Shown here: piece after piece, positions 1 to 10,602 of the stretch
Position numbering within the stretch: the stretch's first letter is position 1
Layout: the number at the start of each line of letters is the position of its first letter
Assembly (NCBI RefSeq): GCF_030696885.1
Contig: NZ_JAUYRI010000015.1
Coordinates: 53,870-117,869, forward strand
DNA length: 64,000 nucleotides
DNA from: Thiobacillus sp.
GTDB lineage: Bacteria > Pseudomonadota > Gammaproteobacteria > Burkholderiales > Thiobacillaceae
Direction: 5' to 3'
The notes under the pieces: model-generated
What the model was told of the DNA's origin: nothing
What the model saw: only the letters and a program-made list of their open reading frames with translations
Database searches by the model: none
Translations under genes and position numbers: made by a program

Positions 1-1
1 A

Positions 2-109
2 GGCACCGAGGTCGTCGATGCGATCAAGAAGGTGAAGACCGGCAACCGCGCCGGGCACCAGGACGTGCCGATGGAAGACGTCATCATCACCAAGGCGGAA
101 ATCGTCTAA
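2..109 (+). CDS. C-terminal fragment of peptidyl-prolyl cis-trans isomerase (cyclophilin type), truncated by window start
   Basis: Open frame from the window edge, [35 protein letters not shown], typical of a PpiB C-terminus. Confidence 0.75.
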   Translation, partial: GTEVVDAIKKVKTGNRAGHQDVPMEDVIITKAEIV

Positions 110-115
110 AGGCCC

Positions 116-865
116 GTGAGCCTGATCGCGTCGGACAAAACGGGGCGCACCTATTTTGTCGCCGACCTGCATCTGACGGACGAACGCCCGGTCGCCACCG
201 GGCGTTTTTTTCGCTTTCTGCTGGAAGACGTCGCTGGCACGGATGCGCTCTACATTCTGGGCGACCTGTTCGAGGCCTGGATCGGCGACGACCACGACGA
301 GCAGGTGGCGCATGAAACCGCGCGCGCCCTCAAGCTACTGACCAATGCCGGCACCCCAGTGTATTTCATGCACGGCAACCGCGATTTCATGCTGGCGCAG
401 CGGTATGCCGCCCTGTCGGGCATGACGCTGCTCGCCGATCCGGTGCGCATCGACCTCTATGGCGTACCGACGCTGCTGATGCATGGCGACACCCTGTGCA
501 CCGATGACACGGCCTACCAGGCCTTTCGCCGCCGCGCGCGGCACCCGCTGACCCTGTCGATGCTGCGGCGACTGCCCTACGCCCTGCGCCGCCGCCTTGC
601 GCGTCAGGCGCGCGCCAGCAGCGAATCTGCCAAGGCCGCCAAGCCATCGGAGATCATGGATGTGAATGCCGATGAAGTGGTACGTGTGCTGCGCGAATAC
701 CAGGTCGGCCGCTTGATTCATGGGCACACCCACCGGCCGGCGCAGCATGTCCATGCCGTCGACGGCCACAATTGCGAACGCTGGGTGCTGCCGGACTGGT
801 ATGCCCGCTGGGGCTACGTGGTGTGCGACGCCGCGGGCTGTACGCTCAAGACCGAGGATTTATGA
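116..865 (+). CDS. lpxH: UDP-2,3-diacylglucosamine diphosphatase
   Basis: Metallophosphoesterase motifs FVADLHLTDERP, GDLFEAWIGDD, HGNRDFM, HGHTHRPA; GTG start. Confidence 0.93.
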   Translation: MSLIASDKTGRTYFVADLHLTDERPVATGRFFRFLLEDVAGTDALYILGDLFEAWIGDDHDEQVAHETARALKLLTNAGTPVYFMHGNRDFMLAQRYAALSGMTLLADPVRIDLYGVPTLLMHGDTLCTDDTAYQAFRRRARHPLTLSMLRRLPYALRRRLARQARASSESAKAAKPSEIMDVNADEVVRVLREYQVGRLIHGHTHRPAQHVHAVDGHNCERWVLPDWYARWGYVVCDAAGCTLKTEDL

Positions 866-1513
866 CGGCGCGTCAACCCGCGGCATGCTGTCCGGCACCC
901 GAAACAATTCCGGCCGCAGCGGCTGCTTCGATTCGCTTTCGAACTGCCGCGTGCGCCCGGTGAACTCGCGTTCCTCCAGCGGCAGGCCGAGTTTCAGCGT
1001 GGTGCCCGACTCCCACACCTGATTCGCCAGATCGCAGTCGTGCTGGAGTTCGGCCGGCGTATCCTGCCACACGCGGTATTGCATCGGGGCCAGAATGGAT
1101 TTCAGTTCGGCCATCGCGCGCGCTGCTTCCGGCGCGGCACGCGCTGCCGCCACCCCTTCATTGCACACCACGCCCTTCACCGTCAGCCTGAAACGCTGGG
1201 TGCCGGGCGCGCCGGCCTGCACATCCAGAACGGGTTTCCAGCCGGCCGGCCGGGGCGGCAGCTTGCCAGCGCTGAACACCATCGCCTGCTGGTTGCCGCG
1301 CATCACGTTGATAACTTTTTGCTGGCCCCGGTCGAGCAGGATGAAGTCGCCGTCGTCGTTACCGTCGTCCAGCCGCATGAAGTCCGGCGTCAGCAGGATG
1401 CGCGTCAGATAGGGTGGATCGCCCGGGTCCTGATCGACATAGCGCACGGCCGTCATGTCGGCGGCATGGGCCGCACCCACGGCGAACACGCACAGCATCG
1501 CCCACAGCCTCAT
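860..1513 (-). CDS. Hypothetical secreted protein
   Basis: ORF with N-terminal signal peptide MRLWAMLCVFAVGAAHAA; start chosen downstream of the overlap with metZ. Confidence 0.6.
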   Translation of the reverse strand: MRLWAMLCVFAVGAAHAADMTAVRYVDQDPGDPPYLTRILLTPDFMRLDDGNDDGDFILLDRGQQKVINVMRGNQQAMVFSAGKLPPRPAGWKPVLDVQAGAPGTQRFRLTVKGVVCNEGVAAARAAPEAARAMAELKSILAPMQYRVWQDTPAELQHDCDLANQVWESGTTLKLGLPLEEREFTGRTRQFESESKQPLRPELFRVPDSMPRVDAPS

Positions 1514-2685
1514 GCTGCCAGTCCCCGTTGCAGATCCGCCTGAATATCGGCCACCGATTCCAGCCCCACGGCGATGCGCACCAGGCCGTCGCCGATGCCG
1601 GCCGCCGCACGCTGTTCCGCCGTCATCCGGCTGTGCGTGGTGGACGCCGGATGGGTGATGGTGGACTTGGTGTCGCCCAGGTTGGCGGTGATCGACAGCA
1701 GCTTGGTCGCGTCGATCAGTTTCCATGCCGCCGCCTGGCCGCCCTTCAGTTCGAACGCGACAATACCGCCGCCGGTCTTCTGCTGCGCCATCGCCAACTT
1801 ATGCTGCGGATGCGACGGCAGGCCGGGATACAGCACGCGCGCGACCTGCGGCTGCGCTTCCAGCCATTGCGCCAGCGCCAGCGCGTTGCGCGAATGCGCC
1901 TCCATGCGCAGCGCGAGCGTCTCCATGCCTTTCAGGATCACCCAGGCGTTGAACGCCGACAGCGTCGGCCCGGCGGTACGCAAAAAGGTGTAGACGCCTT
2001 CCATCAGGGCCTGGCTACCGAGCACCGCGCCGCCGAGCACCCTGCCCTGGCCGTCGAGATACTTGGTGGCGGAATGGATGATGATGTCGGCGCCGAGTTC
2101 GAGCGGCTTTTGTAGCGCGGGCGAACAGAAGCAGTTGTCGACTGCGAGCCAGGCGCCGGCTTCGTGCGCAATATCTGCCAGTGCACGGATGTCGCTCACT
2201 TCGGTCAGCGGATTCGACGGCGACTCGACGAAGAATAATTTGGTGTTCGGCTTCACCGCCGCGCGCCACTCTGCCGGATCGGTCGGCGAGACGTAGGTGG
2301 TCTCGACGCCGAAGCGACCGAGGATGTTGGAGAACAACTGTACCGTGGAGCCGAAAATCGATCGCGAGGCGACCACATGCTCGCCCGCCTTCATCAGGCC
2401 CATCACGGTGGCCAGAATCGCCGCCATGCCGGACGAAAATGCCACGCAGCGCTCGGCGCCTTCCAGCGCGGCCAGCCGCGCTTCCATCATCTGGACGGTG
2501 GGGTTGGTGAAGCGGGCGTAGATCGGGCCGGGCTGTTCGCCCTTGAAGCGCGCGGCGGCTTCGGCCGCGTTCTTGAAAACGAAGCTGGAGGTCAGGAACA
2601 GCGCCTCCGAGTGTTCGTTGAACTGGCTGCGCACCGTGCCGGCGCGAACGCCCAGCGTCTCGATGTCGTATTCGTCGTGGCTCAT
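1510..2685 (-). CDS. metZ: O-succinylhomoserine sulfhydrylase, PLP-dependent Cys/Met metabolism enzyme
   Basis: MSHDEYDIETLGVRAGTVRSQFNEHSEALFLTSSF and the PLP-lysine motif SATKYLDGQGR; the longer ORF upstream runs into a repeat element. Confidence 0.92.
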   Translation of the reverse strand: MSHDEYDIETLGVRAGTVRSQFNEHSEALFLTSSFVFKNAAEAAARFKGEQPGPIYARFTNPTVQMMEARLAALEGAERCVAFSSGMAAILATVMGLMKAGEHVVASRSIFGSTVQLFSNILGRFGVETTYVSPTDPAEWRAAVKPNTKLFFVESPSNPLTEVSDIRALADIAHEAGAWLAVDNCFCSPALQKPLELGADIIIHSATKYLDGQGRVLGGAVLGSQALMEGVYTFLRTAGPTLSAFNAWVILKGMETLALRMEAHSRNALALAQWLEAQPQVARVLYPGLPSHPQHKLAMAQQKTGGGIVAFELKGGQAAAWKLIDATKLLSITANLGDTKSTITHPASTTHSRMTAEQRAAAGIGDGLVRIAVGLESVADIQADLQRGLAA

Positions 2686-2693
2686 TTCAGCTC

Positions 2694-2733
2694 CAAAATA
2701 AAAAACCCCGAACAGCGTGCGCAATTCGGGGTT
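2694..2733 (-). terminator. Intrinsic terminator or attenuator hairpin directly upstream of the metZ ribosome-binding site
   Basis: Stem aaaccccgaa...ttcggggttt; on the minus strand it is followed by TTTTTTATTTT and then GGAG-N-ATG of metZ. Confidence 0.65.
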
Positions 2734-2739
2734 TCCCAA

Positions 2740-3010
2740 GCAGGCCGTTGAAGGACTTTCCGGGGCCGCGACGCGGGCTTTCCGGGATGGATCGCGGGGC
2801 GCGTCGCGATGCGAAGGGTCTCCCCTTCGCAAGCGGCGCAACGAAGCGAGCCGCCCGGAAAGCCCCGTCCCTTTGGGTTTGCCCGGGAAAGGCCCGTCTG
2901 CGGCGTTGCGGGCCTCGGCATCGTGGAATGACCACGACCTTCGGCCCGCGCCTTGCATCCAGGCCTTTCTCGGGCAAACGCGGCTCCCGGAAAATCCTTC
3001 AACGGCCTGC
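2740..3010. repeat. Palindromic intergenic element A, 271 bp with 24-bp terminal inverted repeats
   Basis: gcaggccgttgaaggactttccgg (2740-2763) versus ccggaaaatccttcaacggcctgc (2987-3010), one mismatch; nested inverted repeats inside. Confidence 0.8.
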
Positions 3011-3109
3011 AAACGCTTTAGCCGAATTTCTTGGGCGCCCGCAAGCTGAGGTTCAAATCGGCGCCTAGTGCATTTACAGGTTTGAATTTACGCCCGGCGC
3101 CCAACGGGG

Positions 3110-4633
3110 TCAACCGTTGTTCGTTGCCAGGTTGAGGTCGAGCTGCTGGGTCGACAGCGCCGACGGCGGCGGGGTTTCGCCATTGCGCACGGCCTCGACG
3201 TAATTCAGATACTCCGGCGTGACGTCGCCGGTGATGTAGCGGCCGTCGAAGCACGAGGTGTCAAAGTCGAGAATCGCCGGATTGCCCGCCCGCACCACCT
3301 CCACCATGGCGTCGAGGTCCTGGTAGATCATGGCATCGCAGCCAATCTCGCGTGCGATGTCCTCGTCGGTGCGGCCGTTGGCGATCAGCTCGTTGCGCGT
3401 CGGCATGTCGATGCCGTACACGTTGGAATAGCGCACCGGCGGCGAGGCCGAGGCGAAGTACACATTCGCCGCGCCGGCGTCGCGCGCCATCTGCACGATC
3501 TCGCGGCTGGTGGTGCCGCGCACGATCGAGTCGTCGACCAGCAGCACATTGCGGCCCTTGAATTCCTCGGCGATGGCATTGAGCTTCTGCCGCACCGATT
3601 TCTTGCGCAGCGCCTGGCCCGGCATGATGAACGTGCGGCCGATGTAGCGGTTCTTGATGAAACCTTCGCGGTACGGCACGTTGAGGTGATTCGCCAGCTG
3701 CAGCGCGGAAGGCCGGCTGGTGTCGGGAATCGGGATCACCACGTCGATCTTCAGGTGGGCGAACTCGCGCTTGATCTTTTCGGCCAGCGACACGCCCATC
3801 GCGAGGCGCGTGCTGTAGACCGAGACGCCGTCCATCACCGAATCAGGACGTGCGAGATAAACATATTCGAAGATGCAGGGATTGAGCGCGGACTTGTCGC
3901 TGCACTGGCGGCTGTGCAGCTTGCGCTCGTAATCGATGAACACCGCTTCGCCCGGCGCCACATCGCGCAGCAGACGGAAGCCCAGCGTATCGATCGCCAC
4001 GCTTTCCGAGGCGATGATGTATTCGTGCGGCACGACCTGGTCGTTGACGCCGATCACCAGCGGCCGGATGCCGTACGGATCGCGGAAAGCCAGCAGGCCA
4101 TAGCCGGCGATGAAGGCCGTGACCGCGTACGCGCCCTTACAGCGCGCATGCACGCCAGCGACGGCGCCGAAGATCGTGTCCAGATTCAGCTGCCGCCCCG
4201 AGGCACGTACCTGCAGTTCGTGCGCCAGCACGTTCAGCAGCACTTCGGAATCCGAGTTGGTGTTGACGTGACGCAGGTCGGCGCGGAACAGCGATTCCTT
4301 CAGTTCGTGGGTATTGGTCAGGTTGCCGTTGTGGCCGAGCACGATGCCGTACGGCGAGTTCACGTAGAAGGGCTGCGATTCGGCCGACGACGAGGCGCTG
4401 CCGGCGGTGGGATAACGCACGTGCGCCACGCCCATGTCGCCGAGCAGGTTGCGCATGTCGCGGGTGCGAAAGACGTCGCGCGCGAGACCCTGTCCCTTGT
4501 GCATGTGGAAGCGGCTCTCTTCGGCCGTCACGATGCCGGCCGCGTCCTGGCCGCGATGCTGCAGCACCATCAGCCCGTCATATAGAAGCTGATTGGCTGC
4601 CGAATTGGAAACAACGCCGATTACCCCGCACAT
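3110..4633 (-). CDS. purF: Amidophosphoribosyltransferase
   Basis: MCGVIGVVSNSAANQLLYDGLMVLQHRGQDAAGI; PRTase motif VLLVDDSIVRGTTS. Confidence 0.97.
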   Translation of the reverse strand: MCGVIGVVSNSAANQLLYDGLMVLQHRGQDAAGIVTAEESRFHMHKGQGLARDVFRTRDMRNLLGDMGVAHVRYPTAGSASSSAESQPFYVNSPYGIVLGHNGNLTNTHELKESLFRADLRHVNTNSDSEVLLNVLAHELQVRASGRQLNLDTIFGAVAGVHARCKGAYAVTAFIAGYGLLAFRDPYGIRPLVIGVNDQVVPHEYIIASESVAIDTLGFRLLRDVAPGEAVFIDYERKLHSRQCSDKSALNPCIFEYVYLARPDSVMDGVSVYSTRLAMGVSLAEKIKREFAHLKIDVVIPIPDTSRPSALQLANHLNVPYREGFIKNRYIGRTFIMPGQALRKKSVRQKLNAIAEEFKGRNVLLVDDSIVRGTTSREIVQMARDAGAANVYFASASPPVRYSNVYGIDMPTRNELIANGRTDEDIAREIGCDAMIYQDLDAMVEVVRAGNPAILDFDTSCFDGRYITGDVTPEYLNYVEAVRNGETPPPSALSTQQLDLNLATNNG

Positions 4634-4654
4634 GCTGTGCACCCATCCATAAAA

Positions 4655-5146
4655 TTATTCAAAACGAACATGCTTCGCCACGTCGGCCGGCAGCAGCGGC
4701 AAGGTGCGCAGCGCCATGGCCTGCAGGCTGCCCGACAGCGCGGCCTGCTTCCAGAAATCGGTGCGCGGCAGCGAGGTCAGGCCGGCGGCCAGCGTCAGCC
4801 CGACCAGAATGACCACGCCCTTGGCCAGGCCCATCACCCCGCCGAGCATCCTGTCGACGCCGCCCAGTCCGACCGCCTTGACCAGCGTGGCCAGCAGATG
4901 GCCGAGCAACAGCACACCAATCAGCACCACCAGAAAAACCGCGGTGAAGCCGCCAAAATAGCGGATCGCCGGGTTTTCCACCGCGACCGGCAGCAGCGGC
5001 GCCACCCACAGCGCGCCCCACTTGCCCAGCATGAACGCCAGCACCCAGGCCGCCAGCGCGAACAGCGCATTGACCATGCCCTGCATCAGACCCCGCACCA
5101 GCGTGAGCAACAGCAGCAGCACGATGATCAGGTCGAGCAGGCTCAC
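4655..5146 (-). CDS. cvpA: CvpA family membrane protein
   Basis: Four hydrophobic segments, MSLLDLIIVLLLLLTLVRGLMQGMV; position next to purF. Confidence 0.9.
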   Translation of the reverse strand: MSLLDLIIVLLLLLTLVRGLMQGMVNALFALAAWVLAFMLGKWGALWVAPLLPVAVENPAIRYFGGFTAVFLVVLIGVLLLGHLLATLVKAVGLGGVDRMLGGVMGLAKGVVILVGLTLAAGLTSLPRTDFWKQAALSGSLQAMALRTLPLLPADVAKHVRFE

Positions 5147-5766
5147 TTCGCGACAACCTGGGCGGTTGTCATGCCGTTCTCGGCCAGTTTCACGGCCGCC
5201 GCCACCGCCGCCTCGCGCGTTGCAAACGGCCCGACGCGCACGCGCGTCAGCTTGCCCAGTGTATCGGTGTAGGCCGGCAGGCCCACGGCCGCAGCGCGCG
5301 CCTTGAGCGCCTCGGCCTTGGCGGCGTCGGACAGCGCGGCCAACTGCACCACATAGGGCTCGGCAGCCGGTTTGGCTGCGGGCTTGTCAGGCGCAGGCTT
5401 GGGCGCCGGCGGCGTCGGTTCGGATTTGACTGGCGCCGGCCTGGGCGGTTCGGCTTTGGCCGGCTCGGGCTTGGCCGGCGGCGCTGCGGCGGGTTCGGCT
5501 TTGGTCACCGGCTCGGGCTTGACAGGCTCCGGAGCAGGTTGGACAGGCGCCTCGGATACGCTAACCGGTTTGGGCGGCGGTGGTTCCGTGGCGGGCGCTG
5601 GCGCCGGCATGGCGGCCATGCGCACGGCCAGATCGCTGGCTGGCGGCGGCTCATCTTCCAGCAGCAGCGGCAGCACGATCACGGCAAGCAGCGTCAGCGC
5701 CACCGCGCCAATCAGGCGACGCCGCGCGAGGCGTTTGAGGTCATGTTCACTGCTGGGTGGCGGCAT
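5143..5766 (-). CDS. SPOR domain-containing protein
   Basis: N-terminal TM segment, Pro/Ala/Lys-rich linker, C-terminal SPOR-like YVVQLAALSDAAKAEALKARA...RVRVGPFATREAA. Confidence 0.88.
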   Translation of the reverse strand: MPPPSSEHDLKRLARRRLIGAVALTLLAVIVLPLLLEDEPPPASDLAVRMAAMPAPAPATEPPPPKPVSVSEAPVQPAPEPVKPEPVTKAEPAAAPPAKPEPAKAEPPRPAPVKSEPTPPAPKPAPDKPAAKPAAEPYVVQLAALSDAAKAEALKARAAAVGLPAYTDTLGKLTRVRVGPFATREAAVAAAVKLAENGMTTAQVVAK

Positions 5767-7024
5767 GGTCGAGGACGGCGGCAACGGTGTAGAACGAACC
5801 GAAGACGAGAATTCTATCACCTTCACGCGCCGCGCCCCGCGCCTCGGCCAGCGCCGTGTCGACATCCGGCTGCACCCGGACCGGCGCTGCCCCCGCCACC
5901 TCGTGCAGGACCGCGGCCAGCGCCGCGGCATCGCAGGCGCGCGGCGTCGCCGGGGTGCAGGTCCACCACGCATCGATCTCGCCGGCCAGGGCCGCCAGCA
6001 CCCCCGCCGCGTCCTTGTCGGCCAGCATGCCCACCACCGCCAGCGTACGTCCCGCCGCCGGCTGCGCACGCAGGGTGGCCGCCAGCGCGCGCGCCGCTTC
6101 CGGGTTGTGCGCCACATCGACGATGATCTCCGGCGCCTGCGCGATGCGCTGGAAGCGCCCCGGCAACCGCACCGCCGCAAGCCCCTGCTGGATCGCCACC
6201 TCGCTCACCGGCAGGCGCTCACGCACCGCGTCCAGCACGGCCAGCGCGCCGGCCGCGTTGCGCAACTGGATGGCGCCCGCCATGGCGGGCAGCGGCAGCT
6301 TGGGCCAGTGGCTTGCGCGGCCGTGGAAGGACCAGCGATCGCCCATCTGTTCAACGGAGAAATCCAGTCCGAAACAGCGCAGGTCTGCACAGATGTCGCG
6401 GGCATGCGCCAGCAGGCTGGCGGGCGGATCGGGGTCGGCGCAGAGGGCCGGGCGGCCGACACGGTAGATGCCGGCCTTCTCGAAGCCGATCAGCTCGCGG
6501 GTGTCGCCCAGATAGTCCATGTGGTCGAGGTCGACGCTGGTGACGATCGCGGCGTCGGCGTCGAACACGTTGACCGCGTCGAGCCGCCCGCCCAGACCCA
6601 CTTCGAGGATGGCGACGTCGACGCCGGCGTCGACGAACTGCAGCATTGCGCCCAGCGTGCCGAACTCAAAATAGGTCAGCGAAATGTCGCCGCGCGCGGC
6701 GTCGATTTTTTCAAACGCGGCGACCAGTTCGGCGTCGCTCGCTTCCGCGCCGGCGATGCGCACGCGTTCGTTGTAGCGCAGCAGGTGCGGCGAGGTGTAG
6801 AGGCCGGTCTTGTAGCCGGCCGCGCTGAGGATCGCTTCCAGATAGGCGCAGGTGGAGCCCTTGCCATTGGTGCCGCCGACGATCAGGAGCGGGAACGCCG
6901 GCGCCAGCCCGAGTGCATCCTTGACCTGGCGCACCCGATCGAGGCCGAGTTCGATCACGCTGGGGTGCAGCTGCTCCAGCCGCGCCAGCCAGTCGGCCAG
7001 CGAAAGGCCCGGATTTACACCCAC
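5747..7024 (-). CDS. folC: Bifunctional folylpolyglutamate synthase/dihydrofolate synthase
   Basis: VGGTNGKGSTCAYLEAIL, SPHLLRYNERVRI, DVAHNPEAARALAATL. Confidence 0.95.
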   Translation of the reverse strand: MGVNPGLSLADWLARLEQLHPSVIELGLDRVRQVKDALGLAPAFPLLIVGGTNGKGSTCAYLEAILSAAGYKTGLYTSPHLLRYNERVRIAGAEASDAELVAAFEKIDAARGDISLTYFEFGTLGAMLQFVDAGVDVAILEVGLGGRLDAVNVFDADAAIVTSVDLDHMDYLGDTRELIGFEKAGIYRVGRPALCADPDPPASLLAHARDICADLRCFGLDFSVEQMGDRWSFHGRASHWPKLPLPAMAGAIQLRNAAGALAVLDAVRERLPVSEVAIQQGLAAVRLPGRFQRIAQAPEIIVDVAHNPEAARALAATLRAQPAAGRTLAVVGMLADKDAAGVLAALAGEIDAWWTCTPATPRACDAAALAAVLHEVAGAAPVRVQPDVDTALAEARGAAREGDRILVFGSFYTVAAVLDHAATQQ

Positions 7025-7027
7025 GCG

Positions 7028-7894
7028 CTAGGCGGCAAGCGCGGGGCGGCCCATCATCATCGACAGCGTGGTCGCCAGTTCGTCGCGCATCTGGCGGCGG
7101 TCGATGATGCGGTCGATGGCGCCCTTCTCCTGCAGGAATTCGGCGCGCTGGAAGCCTTCCGGCAGTGTCTCGCGCACCGTCTGCTCGATCACGCGCGGCC
7201 CGGCAAAGCCGATCAGTGCGTTGGGCTCGGCGATGATCAGGTCGCCCAGCATGGCGAAGCTCGCCGACACGCCGCCCATGGTGGGGTCGGTCAGCACCGA
7301 GATGAAGGGCAGATGATGGCGCGACAGCTGCGTCAGCGCGGCCGATGTCTTGGCCATCTGCATCAACGAAAACAGGCCTTCCTGCATCCGCGCACCGCCG
7401 CTGGCGGAAAAGCAGACGAAGGCCGAATTCGACTCGATCGCCGCTTCCACGCCCTGGACGAAGCGCTCGCCCACCACGGAACCCATCGATCCGCCCATGA
7501 ACTTGAACTCGAACGCCGCCGCCACCACCGGCACCGCCTTGACGCTGCCGCCCAGCACCACCAGCGCGTCGGTTTCCGAGGTGCCGGCCTGGGCGTCCTT
7601 AAGACGGTCGGGATACTTCTTGCCGTCCTTGAATTTCAGCGGATCGAGCGGGGTGACATGGGCGCCGATCTCGTGCTGCCCTTCGGCATCCAGCAGCATG
7701 GCCAGCCGCGCGCGGGCGCCGATGCGGTGATGGTGACCGCACTTGGGGCACACCTCGAGATTGCTCTCGAGGTCGGCGCGGTACAGCACCTCGTTGCACG
7801 CCGGGCACTTGGACCACAGGCCTTCCGGCATCGATTTGCGCGCCTCAACCCGGCGCTTGATTTTGGGGGGCAGGATTTTCTGGAACCAGCTCAT
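7028..7894 (-). CDS. accD: Acetyl-CoA carboxylase carboxyltransferase subunit beta
   Basis: Zinc-finger [51 protein letters not shown]. Confidence 0.97.
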   Translation of the reverse strand: MSWFQKILPPKIKRRVEARKSMPEGLWSKCPACNEVLYRADLESNLEVCPKCGHHHRIGARARLAMLLDAEGQHEIGAHVTPLDPLKFKDGKKYPDRLKDAQAGTSETDALVVLGGSVKAVPVVAAAFEFKFMGGSMGSVVGERFVQGVEAAIESNSAFVCFSASGGARMQEGLFSLMQMAKTSAALTQLSRHHLPFISVLTDPTMGGVSASFAMLGDLIIAEPNALIGFAGPRVIEQTVRETLPEGFQRAEFLQEKGAIDRIIDRRQMRDELATTLSMMMGRPALAA

Positions 7895-7906
7895 GCTTTT
7901 CTCCGA

Positions 7907-8713
7907 TTATTTGGATGCAGCGTCGACACCGCGCCGTAACTCGGCCACCAGATGCCGGACGCGGTTGCTGCACTCGCCTTCCGGCGCGGTCTCGATCTCG
8001 TTCACGATGCGGCTGCCCACCACCACGGCGTCGGCAATCCGCGCCACGGCCTCGGCGGTCGCCGCGTCGCGGATGCCGAAGCCGACGCCGACCGGCAGGC
8101 TGCAATGCCTGCGCACCATCTCCAGTTTTCGCGCGACCTCCTCGGTGTCGAGGTTGGCCGAACCCGTCACGCCCTTCAGCGAGACGTAATAGATGAAACC
8201 GCCCGCCGCCGCCGCCACCTGCTCCACGCGCGCTTCGGGCGTGGTCGGCGACAGCAGGAACACGGGGTCGATGCCATGCGCCTTGAACACGTCGGACACG
8301 CCAGCCGACTCTTCCGGCGGAATGTCCACCGTCAGCACGCCGTCCACCCCTGCCGCTTTTGCTGCCTTCGCAAAGGTTTCATAGCCCATGTGCTCGACCG
8401 GATTGGCATAGCCCATCAGCACCACCGGCGTGGTGGTGTTGCTCTTGCGGAATTCCGCCGTCATCGCCAGCACGTCTTTCAGCCCGACCTTGTTGGCCAG
8501 GGCACGCTCGGAAGCGCGCTGGATCACCGGGCCGTCGGCCATCGGATCGGAAAACGGCACCCCCAGCTCGATGATGTCGGCACCGGCTTCTACCAGCACG
8601 TGCATCATCGGCACGGTCAGGCCCTTGCCGGGGTCGCCGGCGGTGATGAAGGTAATCAGGGCTTTCTTGTTTTGCGCTTTCAGCGCGGTAAAGGTCTCGC
8701 CGATGCGGCTCAT
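7907..8713 (-). CDS. trpA: Tryptophan synthase subunit alpha
   Basis: [50 protein letters not shown]. Confidence 0.97.
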   Translation of the reverse strand: MSRIGETFTALKAQNKKALITFITAGDPGKGLTVPMMHVLVEAGADIIELGVPFSDPMADGPVIQRASERALANKVGLKDVLAMTAEFRKSNTTTPVVLMGYANPVEHMGYETFAKAAKAAGVDGVLTVDIPPEESAGVSDVFKAHGIDPVFLLSPTTPEARVEQVAAAAGGFIYYVSLKGVTGSANLDTEEVARKLEMVRRHCSLPVGVGFGIRDAATAEAVARIADAVVVGSRIVNEIETAPEGECSNRVRHLVAELRRGVDAASK

Positions 8714-8758
8714 GGTTTGTTCTTCTGAAAAATGCGCTTCAATTGGCCGGGGTCGGGT

Positions 8759-9958
8759 CTACAGCGTGATGCCCGCCACCTTGGCCACGGTGTTGATGTC
8801 CTTGTCGCCACGCCCGGAAAGATTCACCAGGATGATTTTGTCCTTGCCCAGGGTCGGCGCCAGTTTCTTCGCATGCGCAACGGCATGGCTGGATTCGAGC
8901 GCGGGGATGATACCCTCGTACCTGCACAGGTCGTGGAAGGCGGCCATCGCCTCGTCGTCGTCGATCGCGACGTATTCGGCGCGGCCGGCATCCTTGAGCC
9001 AGCTGTGCTCGGGCCCGACGCCGGGATAGTCGAGGCCGGCGGAGACCGAGTGGGTCTCGATGATCTGGCCGTTGTCGTCCTGCATCAGGTAGCTGCGGAA
9101 ACCGTGCAGCACGCCCGGAGTGCCGGCCGACAGCGGCGCCGCGTGCTTGCCGGACGCGATCCCGGAGCCGCCGGCCTCGACGCCGATCAGGCGCACGTCC
9201 TCATAGGGAATATAGGGATGAAAAATGCCGATGGCATTGGAGCCGCCGCCGACGCAGGCGACCACACAATCAGGTTGCCGCCCGGTCAATTCGGGCATCT
9301 GCACGATGCATTCGCGGCCGATCACGCACTGGAAGTCGCGCACCAGCATCGGGTACGGGTGCGGGCCGGCAGCGGTGCCGAGGATGTAGAACGTCGACTC
9401 GACGTTGGTGACCCAGTCGCGCATCGCCTCGTTCAGCGCATCCTTCAGCGTTTTGGAGCCCGACGACACCGGCACCACGGTGGCGCCCAGGAGCTTCATG
9501 CGGAAGACGTTGGGCGACTGCCGCGCGACGTCTTCGGCGCCCATGTAGACCACGCATTCCATGCCGTAGCGCGCAGCGACCGTGGCCGAGGCGACGCCAT
9601 GCTGGCCGGCGCCGGTTTCGGCGATAACGCGCTTCTTGCCCATGCGTCGCGCCAGCAGCGCCTGGCCGATGGTGTTGTTGATCTTGTGCGCGCCAGTGTG
9701 GTTGAGATCTTCGCGCTTCAGGTAAATCTGCGCGCCGCCATAGGCCTCGGACAAACGTTTGGCGTGGTACACCGGGCTGGGACGGCCGACGTAGTGCTTC
9801 AACTCATATTCGAACTCGGCCAGGAAGGCGGGATCGTTGCGCGCCTTTTCATATTCGACACGCAGTTCTTCCAGCGCGGCCATCAGGGTTTCGGCGACGA
9901 AAATACCGCCATAGGGACCGAAGTGGCCGCGTGAATCGGGTAGATCGGTGAGCTTCAT
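8759..9958 (-). CDS. trpB: Tryptophan synthase subunit beta
   Basis: [38 protein letters not shown]. Confidence 0.97.
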   Translation of the reverse strand: MKLTDLPDSRGHFGPYGGIFVAETLMAALEELRVEYEKARNDPAFLAEFEYELKHYVGRPSPVYHAKRLSEAYGGAQIYLKREDLNHTGAHKINNTIGQALLARRMGKKRVIAETGAGQHGVASATVAARYGMECVVYMGAEDVARQSPNVFRMKLLGATVVPVSSGSKTLKDALNEAMRDWVTNVESTFYILGTAAGPHPYPMLVRDFQCVIGRECIVQMPELTGRQPDCVVACVGGGSNAIGIFHPYIPYEDVRLIGVEAGGSGIASGKHAAPLSAGTPGVLHGFRSYLMQDDNGQIIETHSVSAGLDYPGVGPEHSWLKDAGRAEYVAIDDDEAMAAFHDLCRYEGIIPALESSHAVAHAKKLAPTLGKDKIILVNLSGRGDKDINTVAKVAGITL

Positions 9959-10602
9959 GTTGCCTTTGCCTTCGCAATGAATTGCGCAATCTTGTGCGCG
10001 TCCTTGATGCCCTTGGCGGCGACTGCCGCCCCATTTAATTGCATCGCTGCCTCAACGCCGCTGGACACATCCACCGCCCACGGACGCACCTGCTGGACGG
10101 CGGCGGCGACATTGACCGGGGTGAGACCGCCCGACAGCACGATCGGTTTCGGCAGATTGGACGGAATCAGCTTCCAGTCGAAGCTTTCGCCGGTGCCGCC
10201 CGGCACGCCGGGAACGTAGGCGTCGAGCAACAGGCCGCGCGCGGTTTCGAAATCAGCCGCGCATTTTAGCAAATCCGTGTCGGCCGTGACGCGAATGGCC
10301 TTGATGTAGGGCCGGCCATGGCGCGCGCAGTCGGCGGGCGACTCGTCGCCGTGAAACTGCAGCAGGTCGAGCGGGACGGCATCGAGCACACGCCGGATGA
10401 ACGCAGCATCGGCGTTGACGAACAGTCCCACGCTCTGAACGAAGGGCGGCAGCGTACGCACCAGTTCGGCAGCGGCCTCGATCGACAGATTGCGCGGGCT
10501 TTTTTCGTAGAACACGAAACCCAGCGCATCCGCCCCCGCATCGCAGGCGACGTGCAGATCCTGCACCCGGGTGATGCCGCAGATTTTTACGCGAACAGCC
10601 AT
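9955..10602 (-). CDS. trpF: Phosphoribosylanthranilate isomerase
   Basis: [45 protein letters not shown]. Confidence 0.96.
   Translation of the reverse strand: MAVRVKICGITRVQDLHVACDAGADALGFVFYEKSPRNLSIEAAAELVRTLPPFVQSVGLFVNADAAFIRRVLDAVPLDLLQFHGDESPADCARHGRPYIKAIRVTADTDLLKCAADFETARGLLLDAYVPGVPGGTGESFDWKLIPSNLPKPIVLSGGLTPVNVAAAVQQVRPWAVDVSSGVEAAMQLNGAAVAAKGIKDAHKIAQFIAKAKAT

Noticed and set aside
860-1726. Full 288-aa ORF including the N-terminal Arg/His-rich part
   Set aside because: The upstream part overlaps the 3' end of metZ; the MRLWAMLCVFAVGAAHAA signal peptide marks a better start at 1513.
2685-2740. SAM-II riboswitch upstream of metZ
   Set aside because: SAM-II precedes metZ-type genes in alphaproteobacteria, but I could not find its conserved pseudoknot sequence here; only the hairpin and U-tract are clear.
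1510-3012. 500-aa reading of metZ with an N-terminal extension
   Set aside because: The extension crosses the terminator hairpin and palindromic element A; the conserved start is MSHDEYDIETLG at 2685.
5372-7939. 855-aa plus-strand ORF
   Set aside because: Antisense to SPOR/folC/accD, low-complexity His/Arg/Gln/Ala-rich translation; a GC-rich shadow ORF.
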